The notes under the pieces: model-generated | Told to the model about the DNA's origin: nothing | The model's database searches: none | The model's input: only the letters and a program-made list of their open reading frames with translations | From: Aurelia coerulea | Taxonomy: Eukaryota > Cnidaria > Scyphozoa > Semaeostomeae > Ulmaridae | DNA: 64,000 nucleotides | Direction of reading: 5' to 3' | NCBI GenBank assembly: GCA_039566865.1 | Contig: CM076948.1 | Location: 27,155,001-27,219,000, forward strand | Position numbers and translations under genes: made by a program | Shown here: positions 55,951 to 64,000 of the stretch, in pieces | Layout of the letters: each line of letters opens with the position of its first letter | Position numbering within the stretch: the stretch's first letter is position 1

Positions 55951-56708
55951 CCTATGAATTATGAAAAAACATCCTCTTGGGTATTATAGACATTGAAAAA
56001 TCTTCTTGTGGTACATTGAAAAAGAAAACAAATCTTGAATGTAAATGCTTCCAGTACAGACTTTTTATTATTATTCTGGTGGTTTACTTTTCAAAGAATT
56101 TCTAAAGTTTAGTTTACACTCGTAATCAAACCTTTTTCTTGCAAACTGAATTTGTCTTGGGCGGTAACTTGTTTATAGGTAAATACTAGGTTGCGAGGCA
56201 AACCGCTAAATACGACAGTCTATGATAAAAGGCAAGGTGAAAACCACGTAATATAATCGGCATTTGAATAAAAGCGGCCTATCTTAATAAAAGCGTTGTT
56301 TATGACATTCTGTTTGCTTATTTGCAATGATTTCGCGTTTAATTTGCTTAAACGTACGTCATAAGCTAGGAAAAAAATGAAAACAACTTTTTCTTCATCC
56401 ATGACTCGTATGCGGAGGAGCTTTATATTTCAGTAGCGTTGAGATATCTGCATTTGCAAAATCTTCAATTCAATTCAATGAGCCTAAGTCTAAGATTTCC
56501 CAAGCATATTTCCTCCAGAGTAAATCCAGTCGTATTTAACCGGTTTAACGCCATTCCTGTGCTTTGGCCTGACAGAGCAAAACAAATGTATTCAGAGGAG
56601 AAGAGAGTATCATTTCCACCCTAAGTGCATGAAAATTATCCCGATGCTGCCCTCTAAGATACTCGCAATACGATTCGAAGTGATTTGTTGCTAGGAGCAG
56701 AGGCAGAG
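55951..56708. other. Unassigned spacer
   Basis: No gene or repeat recognised up to the next MITE. Confidence 0.4.
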
Positions 56709-56888
56709 TAGCCTGCGTGCAGACTCTACTGATTCCCTGAAGAGAAGTGAGGTTCCTCCTGACTCTACTGATTCCCTGAAGAGAAGTGAGGTTCCTCCTG
56801 ACTCTACTGATTCCCTGAAGAGAAGTGAGGTTCCTCCTGAGGAACCTCACTTTTCTTTAGGGAATCAGTAGAGTCTGCACGCAGGCTA
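56709..56888. mobile_element. TAGCCTGCGTGCAGAC element with triplicated arm
   Basis: Family ends as at 4720. One arm contains three tandem 39-bp units (GACTCTACTGATTCCCTGAA then GAGAAGTGAGGTTCCTCCT), while the other arm has one complementary unit. The flanks AGGCAGAG and AGGCAGAT are a target duplication with one change. Confidence 0.85.
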
Positions 56889-57556
56889 AGGCAGATGCGA
56901 GAGCAAGGTAAGAGCATGCACAGTGACTGTGGAATTCAACAGACCTTATAAAATTAATCGTGTATCTACAAACAATGAGAATATGTCTCATCGTTGATAA
57001 ATAAGACATTAAATCTATCGAAATGAATAACTACAACTTTTTATCAAATCAATAACGAAAAATGAATTAATGCAAAAATACATGAACTGCAGTGAAAATA
57101 ATCAAAATTATTGTCATTATTGTTAAGTCTGAGTTAGAGAACGACCAAAAGAGCCGGACCTTGGGAACCATGGTGGGGAGGTTTCTATGAAGGCTGTGGT
57201 TTCAAAGGCAATAGGAAAAGAACAATAGGACATTTAAGATTCACTTCAAAAATGAAATCGGCTTGAATCTTGTCGGCCGGATTTCGAAAATCATCTTGGT
57301 ATCTAAGCTTTTTTCTGGCTTTTGAAAGTTATACCTTCGAAAACGCTCTTTCATTTTCAGAAATCAGTGAAAACAGGAACCACCCATTGGGAGCTCCCGT
57401 GCTCTTCACCGTTTCGGGTGACTTGGCTCTGTTTTAAAGTCAGAGTTTGTAAGATTCGCAGGAATAAAATCTACATGAAAAGTAATTTGAATATTGAAGA
57501 GTTGCTTAATAAGCAGTTTCACAAAAGACGAAGTCCCTTTGCATGCCTCTTCCAGA
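56889..57556. other. Unassigned spacer
   Basis: A plus-strand frame at 57322-57561 runs into the next MITE and shows no domain. Nothing else recognised. Confidence 0.4.
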
Positions 57557-58002
57557 AATAAACCCTTTGGCTATTCTACACGAGAGACGCTTTTTATACA
57601 TTTTTATATGAAAAGCTCCATTGAGTGAGTTAGAGCTGAAATCACTGTTGTCACATTCAGCAGACCATGAGCGATAGGATAGGACACCAAGTGTGTGAAA
57701 ATTTTATTGGTAGCGAGCCAGGTTTTACGATTAAGGCGGATCTGCACTTAAGGTGGCTCACTACCGAAAATTTCAAAATGACGAAACAACGATAAGGTGG
57801 CTCACTACCATGTAAAAATTTGGTAAAAACACACAACAAATTGGTTAAGATGGCTCGCTACCAATAAAATTTGCACACACTTAGTGTCCTATCGCTCATG
57901 GTCAGACATGTGACAAAATTCGTCAAAATTCATCAGATATTTACAAAATGTACAAATTATCGTTCGACTCAGACTCCATTTTAGAATAATTAAAATGTCT
58001 AC
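57557..58002. mobile_element. AATAGACC-family MITE carrying another MITE
   Basis: The family ends are diverged (AATAAACCCTTTGGCTATTC and GAATAATTAAAATGTCTACC) but the internal order is kept. Between its halves lies the palindrome at 57665-57902. Confidence 0.75.
57665..57902. mobile_element. CCATGAGCGATAGGA palindrome nested in a MITE
   Basis: CCATGAGCGATAGGATAGGA and complement form the ends, with inner arms TTTTATTGGTAGCGAGCCA and TGGCTCGCTACCAATAAAA. The phrase GGTGGCTCACTACC recurs in the loop. No second copy in the window. Confidence 0.8.
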
Positions 58003-59405
58003 CAATAGCATACTTATAATGAGTTCAAATGCATACTTATAATGAGTTCAACTGACGAAGATTTTATATCGAAACGTTTGCACTACAACAGTTGTGTTTT
58101 TATTATCATGAGTTCAACACAGTGAACTCCAGCAAAGCAGGCTAAACGATGGAAAATCTGCATTTAAACGATGGATGCAATACAATTTCAAACGGAGTTC
58201 TGCGCCAGAACTAAACTGGTCATATTGACAAAATATCTTTATATTACTCCTGTAAATAAGGCAAATTCTGGTTTATATCTACAAACGATAATATATAATA
58301 AATGAGGGTGTTACTGATACAAGAAATATCGAATTCTTATTTACAACGTATGGTAAAATGCAAGGAAATGCTTTCCCCATCTGCGAACTATGTTTCAATG
58401 TTGAAGGTAAAAGGCTAATCGAGGTGGTGCCATGTCCATTCATGTAACCAGAAATGCCTTTTTAGGGTTGCTAGAAAGGGGACGACAAATTGATCATTAG
58501 TCAATCGTCGTTTAGGTGTGATCAAAGGGCATTGCCACATTCGATTAATTTTCACTACCTGTAAAATGAAGAAATTTTATAAAATGGACAATAAATTTTT
58601 CAAGTGTGGTTTTAGGTTGAAACAATTTCCTGTCTTTTCTGGAAAATCAAACCTGGTCTGGTTTCAGAATATTGATAACTGACAGTTTCGCTGAAAGGGA
58701 CAGTGAAGATTTTAAAGACCAATTGTCAACCATGAACTTTTGCATGCCGAATGAAAAACAAGACAAAGAGAAGTTAGGCCAAAAAGCGACTTTCAGATAA
58801 AACGACAGTCAACTTTGGCGCTAAGAAGGAGCATGGGTAGCAATGGGTTTTCAATTTCTCCTTTGCTACAGAGGACAAGTAACACCAACAATGCACGTAA
58901 AAACCCGCAGGGGGTACATAACATGTTGAGGGCACGGGTATGTGCTGCCCATATGGGTGGGCTTTTAGCACACAATTCTCTAAACGAGGGTCCTTTTTCG
59001 GCAAATCTTCCTGCTGAAATCGGCAAAAATTGTTGAAAATGGGTAGATTTCCGCCAAAATTCTTCAGAAAAGTGGGTACAAAGGCAAATTTTGGTAATTG
59101 AAGAGGGAAGCTTTCTGAAAACCGGGCGGCAGATCCCGTCCATCCTCGGGTCGTGTACCCCCTTCCCCCGGTAAAACGTTTGTTAATGTTACTGACTGAC
59201 CATCTAGAACAGCAAGACACTACTAAAATTTGCTACACGTCGGGCAAGCCAGCTTTCCCTCGTCAGTCTTAATAGATGTTTGCTCTAAAAGTAGTGCCAG
59301 GGATTTTTCCAGTCATCCTTTGTGTGTCATGGAAAATCAGCCAATCAAATCAATAAAAATTCTTTGAGATCATGATGAACAATTCCTTGACGCCATTTTT
59401 AGAGC
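58003..59405. other. Unassigned; overlapping minus frames without domains
   Basis: Two overlapping minus-strand frames (58774-59220 and 58793-59143) cover the same bases in different phases. Neither has a known domain or a predicted partner exon, so I do not call a gene. No repeat family recognised. Confidence 0.4.
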
Positions 59406-59893
59406 AATAGACATTTTATCTATTTCATAAATTTGATTGAGGGGAGTTACAGCTTCTATTACTGTTGCATAAAAAGCTACAAAAATTTACAAAAGATCGA
59501 TCAAACACTTTTTAGAATACAGTAGTATCCCGCATATAAGAAGCAACCTTTTCCATTTCAGGTCTGACATGCTTCTTATAAAATGAGGTAAAATTCAAAT
59601 AAGGGTAAAGTTCCTTATAAGAAAATTCATGCACTATCGAGACACACAATTTGTGAATGTGATAAAAAACATAATACTTTGATTGGCATTTGTAAATTTT
59701 CACTTCCAGGAAATGATATAATTATTCCAGGAAGGTGTTTTTTGCTTGGTTTTGTTAAATTAGAAACAAAGTTTTTTTTCCAGACCTGCACTAGTTTCTT
59801 CTAAAATGGGGAATTGTTTTGAAAATCAGGGTCTGTGTTTCTTAAATTTGTGTTTCTTATATGCGGGACATTACTGTAGCTAAAAGGTTTGTT
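59406..59893. mobile_element. AATAGACC-family MITE interrupted by a pogo-like MITE
   Basis: The left part (AATAGACATTTTATCTATTT through a CGATCAAACACTTTTTAGAA block) and the final AGCTAAAAGGTTTGTTG are separated by the element at 59520-59876. Confidence 0.8.
59520..59876. mobile_element. CAGTAGTATCCCGC pogo-like MITE, TA TSD, 357 bp
   Basis: Ends CAGTAGTATCCCGCATATAA and the complement CAGTAATGTCCCGCATATAA, with TA at 59518-59519 and 59877-59878. Third member of the family found in PIGT intron 11. Confidence 0.88.
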
Positions 59894-60077
59894 GTCTGTG
59901 GAAATCTTCCTTCTTCGTATGCATCTAATTTAATCATTTTAATGATTGTTTTAAAAGTGAAGAAAACTTTATTCCTACAGTTAGGAAGAGATTCACTGAC
60001 GAGCGAATAAAGAGGCTTACAAAATCCAAGCCCCTTACGTTGTGCAGCTTACTGGTGGTCGGTGCCATGACCGCGGG

Positions 60078-61753
60078 TTAATGTGACTGCTTTCTTCGAC
60101 TATCTGAATTTGGAAATTGAAATGTCTGTCTCTTTGCAGTCTCGTTTCCATTATGAATACGTAATACAGCAGCCTCCGTTAGCCTCGGAAGTCCATGCTT
60201 CACTGCAAATGAAAATTGCTCCTCCGCAGCCATTTTAGCTGAGAGCAGAAGGAAATCTTCGCATTTTTCTTTCAAATCAGGAAGCTCGAATTCATCAGCA
60301 AGATATAAACATTTGTCCAATAGTTTGTCTGAAATAACAAATTGTTAATTTCACATAACGAATATCTGTAAGACAAATAGATTTTAAAGATTTATACCCA
60401 GAAGGGGTTCCTTGGCTTTAATTGATAAGGAGGTGTGCCCATCAGAAGCCTTTTTTCACCCGCTCTAGAACTTTTCCTTCCAAAAAACTGCCGACTCTAG
60501 AAAAAATCGGCGGAAAGTGTACTCCAAAGCATAAAAGTTGGACTGAGCAACGACCCGTTCTAACGAAATATCACGGAGGAGGGGGTGGGGTTCTTCACCG
60601 TAGTAAAGGTACCTGGGATGCGCCGCGAGCAAGGGTATACTTTTTCGGATATTTAGTCTAGCCAAGAGTATACTTTTTTGCAATTTTGGTCCTGTCGCGG
60701 TCTGGCCAAGGGTATCATATTTGACAATATTGGTCTAGGGAAAGGTCATGCTTTCAGCTAAAGTAGTGTGGGCAAGGGTTTTTCATCCTGACAACGCATT
60801 TCTGTTGATAATCAACTAAATTTGCGCGAAGCAAATCAGCCTTTGATATTTCCGAGTTCAAACCATCAATTTTGAGATATCTGCTGACTCGAATGGCTTT
60901 GAAATAAATCTAGCTAAGGGTATTGTCTTTCAATATTATAGTCTTGCCAAGGGTATCATTTTTATAGAGATTGGTCTAGACAAGGGTACCATTTTCGAAA
61001 AAGTTAGTCTACCCAACCGTACCACTTTGAATATGCTCGCGGCAGACTCCTACCCAAAATTTAGCCAAGGACCCTCCTCACGTGGTTTTGAATGAGGGAT
61101 TCTGCGTAATCGCAGACCCCGTCCGAAATCGCCAAAAAATAATTAAGTCCACCCGACATCCGCCTGACATATTACGCGAAACAAACTTTAGGTCCTACCA
61201 GAGCTGTTAATTTTATGGGAAACATAACATGCGACGCGAGGACGTTGGTTGGAAGAGTCAAGAGAAGAGACTCACCTTCAATCGGTTTCCTTGGAAAATA
61301 AATAAACTTCAAAAGCAGTCGAATGTCATCAACTTGTTGATCGCCAATCGAAATCACAGTAGCCAGTTCATCATAATGCCCCACAGCAACTATGATGCCA
61401 CGAAGTACCGGTGATGCTAATGCCACAAGAGAACGATGAACGGGAAACAATCGTTTTCCAACACCGAGGTATAAATCTGCATTCTGCGTATCCCATCGAC
61501 AACATTCGATTTCAAAATCTTCGGTATTTGTTGTCTGAAGAATTGGACTCACTCTCAAAGTTGTTGTTTGTTGTTTTGATTTATCTTTGTTGTGATTAGG
61601 TCGCAGTAAATTTCCTTCAGATTTTGATCTCGACTTCTTTCTTTCTCGTTCAGCACGATGCACATTAATTGCCTTGATTACCCTTCCAAATCCTGGCGTG
61701 GCTTGCATTTTTGCTTGGAAATTCCCAACGTTTTCCATCCTTACTATTGGCAT
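60078..61753 (-). CDS. BTB/POZ domain protein
   Basis: Two exons, 61753-61276 and 60328-60078, join in phase 1 (GTGAGT donor, TTTCAG acceptor) to 242 aa. Residues 1-80 are a basic, disordered tail with ERERKKSRSKSEGNLL. Residues about 84-195 form a BTB fold: DLYLGVGKRLFPVHRSLVAL (the F-x-H-R/K-x-x-L-A hallmark), SPVLRGI, then RLLLKFIYFP and, after the exon join, LLDKCLYLADEFELPDLKEKCEDFL. The last 45 residues begin a BACK-like helix region and stop at TAA without Kelch repeats. Such proteins often act as CUL3 adaptors or oligomerisation modules; no specific substrate can be inferred. Length is short for a BTB-BACK protein, so a further exon could exist if the 60078 stop is bypassed by splicing. 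Confidence 0.82.
60400..61100. mobile_element. Intronic element with CCAAGGGTAT repeats
   Basis: Within the BTB intron, TTGGTCTAGSCAAGGGTATC-like units recur seven or eight times. Inverted segments lie near its ends: GGGTTCCTTGGCTTTA facing TTAGCCAAGGACCC, and GCCGCGAGCAAGGGTATAC facing a degraded mate near 61035. Probably an old fold-back element. Boundaries are approximate. Confidence 0.45.
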
Positions 61754-62064
61754 TTGTGTAATGATTCCGTGACTGCACTTTAGCTTTGCTGGAGAATTAC
61801 TAGACGAGAACCTGAGCTTTGTCTGAATATGATATCACAAAGAGTCAACTGTAGTGATACTAACAAAACGCAGTAGATCCGTAGATGTACTATATGAAAA
61901 CAAAGGCCGACCACAGGATAAATTCGTTGAAACGGATGAGGGCTACACACGTGATGTATAGTGATTGGTCTTTTATGAAAATTCTCACCGTTAAATTCAA
62001 CCCAGCAACAGCGACCCGCATATTTAGATTATTGTTATGGAATTATGATCACAGATCATGGATA
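61754..62064. other. Upstream region of the BTB gene
   Basis: Presumed promoter and 5' untranslated sequence of the minus-strand BTB gene. No recognisable motif. Confidence 0.4.
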
Positions 62065-62477
62065 AGATCTCTTCTTGGATACACCAAGATAAAAATTCTT
62101 TCATAATGGGCAGTAAATATTTCTAAGACTTAGCCATTAAAATCACAATGTATTTCGGTTACATGATAGCAAAAGCCATTTAATCCCATTTTGAAGTTAT
62201 GATATCTTCTTGGACACACCAACAACGTTTATTTTTTCCAAGGTTAAAAAACTCACTCTTGATAGAGAGAAAATGTTTCTAAAACTTAGCCATTAAAATC
62301 ACAATGTTTTTCGACTACATGATAGCAAAAGCCATTTAATCCTATTTTGAAGTTATGATATCTTCTTGGACACACCAACAACATTTATTTTTTCCAAGGT
62401 TAAAAAACTCACTCTTAATAGAGAGTAAATTGTTTCTAAAGCCATTAAAATCACAATGTTTTTCGACTACATGATAC
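62065..62477. repeat. About 136-156 bp tandem repeat, roughly three copies
   Basis: Units begin at 62065, 62201 and 62357 with GATMTCTTCTTGGAYACACC and contain TTAGCCATTAAAATCACAATG and CTACATGATAGCAAAAGCC (each split here below 21 bases in use). The second and third are nearly identical, and the last is truncated. A single related CACTGGACACACC occurs at about 63274. Confidence 0.85.
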
Positions 62478-64000
62478 TCACCCAACAATATCAGTTACAG
62501 ATTACGATAGTAGTTATGATGACAGTTTACGTTTTTCCTGGCTTCAGAAACAACATTTATTGCCCAAGATAAAGTGTATTCAATATTTGGAGTAAATAAT
62601 TCTTCATTTATTGCCCAAGATAAAGTGTATTTCAGTTTATTTGGAGTAATCTAATTCTTCAATTTTTCTTCAAATTAACCACCAATTGAGGAAAAGAAGA
62701 GATAACTTAACAGACAAAAACATTGATGTCTAACTTTTTTGAGAAAACTGATAAATTGTTAAGCTAAAATCTACAAAACTGAATTTTTGTCGAAAATATT
62801 CAAAAATTTGGCACATTTAGTTTCAAACCCCAGCATAAATTCCTCTAAAAGTTTCAGACCCAAATAAATTTACCCTAAAAATTTTCAGACCCCTCCTCAT
62901 TTGCTTCCGCCCCGGTCCCTGCAATTATTTATGACTGCTCCCTAACAAGGTAAGAAAATGATTAACTTCAAAAACAAACTTGCAGTTGATCGTAAGAAAC
63001 ATGCACAAGACCGATGGCTAAAATTTGAAAAAAAGTGAACATCATCAAAGGTCAAATGACAAATAATACCAATGGATGCAGAATAAACTTAATTTATGTC
63101 CGCATTTAACAACCAATTAAAAGAAACGTAAAGACACTCTAAGGGTACAACGTACCTAATAGAGAACTATGATGATCATGATTATTATGATGGCGGTTTA
63201 GATTTTTTCCAGAAACATCAGCCTCCGGGTTCAGTGTATCTTTACGAATTTAAGAAAGTGTGAAATGAGATCCATCACTGGACACACCGCGAATATCTAT
63301 TCTTCGAGATAGAGCGAACATATTTAAGTAGGCCTTAATTAGCTGTAATTTTAACTATGGTTTTGTTTCAGCCTACTTTGTACATAAATAAATGATGATG
63401 ATGATGATGATCATATGGAGAAAAGATTTCTTAAAAATCTAACCTTTAACATTTTTCAAAATTTTTTGGTTTGCGTTGGCTGCAGTAAGCGAGATTTTAA
63501 GCGTTCTAAAATGGGATTTTTAGATTTAATTTAGTTGTCATGGTTTTCTGGTGAGGCTGGAGGAAATGTGGTTTGGAAATAATGTCCTACGGCCATGACG
63601 TAAAAGTTCATGAACTTTCAAGTTCGATTATTAACCATGATCCTTTGCGTGACGAATCAAAAGTAGAAAACAAAACAGAACCTAGGCCAGAAATGATCTT
63701 CGCAAACAAGGGCATGTTTTGTAATACAATAGCATCAGTTGCTTTAATTGACACCTCAGTTCAAAGCGATTAGCGACTGCAGACAAAGGAAATTCTCTCA
63801 ACTAGTAATTCAAATAAACAAAGCCGCAAAAGGTGCCCTGAAACCAGTAGGGCAAACTGTCGCCTTGTGCACGCGAAATGTGGTTTTTATATCTGCTCAA
63901 TTAGTTAACTAGATAAGTTATATAAGGAGGGAAACTGTACATCGTGTGCCGAAGTTCACGAGCTGCTATGCAGCCAACATGATGATAATCGGGAGGGCAC
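62478..64000. other. Unassigned, with a weak open frame near the end
   Basis: A short direct repeat of TTTATTGCCCAAGATAAAGT occurs at about 62555 and 62606. A GAT microsatellite lies at about 63392. A plus-strand frame 63582-63773 (MSYGHDVKVHELSSS start, 63 codons) is hydrophilic and could be a first exon, but nothing supports it beyond the frame itself. Confidence 0.35.

Noticed and set aside
56545..56850. Minus-strand frame with a thrice-repeated RRNLTSLQGIS peptide
   Set aside because: It translates the triplicated 39-bp arm of a TAGCCTGC-type MITE.
58774..59220. 148-codon minus-strand frame
   Set aside because: It overlaps another long frame in a different phase and has no recognised domain; composition alone is insufficient.

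Overview
This is eukaryotic DNA. It is AT-rich, its genes carry many short spliced exons with canonical GT..AG borders, and it is packed with small non-autonomous DNA transposons. The gene content suggests a cnidarian, most likely an anthozoan (coral or anemone). The clues are a PAN/apple plus ricin-type lectin secreted protein, a P2X7-type C-terminal ballast domain on a non-channel protein, small orphan class A GPCRs, and animal orthologues of LRRC69 and PIGT. The phylum is an inference, and I cannot name a species.

Layout. 1-14 kb holds no convincing intact gene; it contains hairpin MITEs, tandem repeats and a broken copy of a PAN exon. 14.1-16.6 kb is a PAN/lectin gene whose last codons run into a transposon. 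17-21 kb has more MITEs and a LINE remnant. 23.1-25.4 kb holds two convergent rhodopsin-like GPCR genes; the first carries a frameshift and the second a downstream copy of its own tail. 27.4-38.1 kb (minus strand) is a complete ten-exon LRRC69 orthologue (351 aa as spliced here). A plus-strand gene with a basic nuclear-like N-terminus and a P2X7 ballast-type Cys cluster lies inside its first intron. 39.0-48.9 kb (minus) is a complete twelve-exon PIGT gene (580 aa), a GPI transamidase subunit. A hAT element with a perfect 8-bp target duplication begins about 130 bp upstream of its start codon and carries two other elements inside it. 53.4-54.3 kb is an unrecognised basic, serine-rich 284-aa protein. 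60.1-61.8 kb (minus) is a two-exon BTB/POZ protein. The rest is repeats and unannotated sequence.

The genes do not form a pathway: PIGT is ER housekeeping, LRRC69 an LRR scaffold, and the GPCRs and the lectin are probably lineage-specific. The most striking feature is the transposon layer. At least ten hairpin or TIR families can be defined by eye, many with target duplications readable directly (TA, TTA, TTAA, 8 bp, 9 bp). Repeated element-within-element insertions allow their relative ages to be ordered. I did not find a convincing new multi-gene system. Exon borders and element ends were placed by reading the sequence; similarity to named families is from memory, with no database search.
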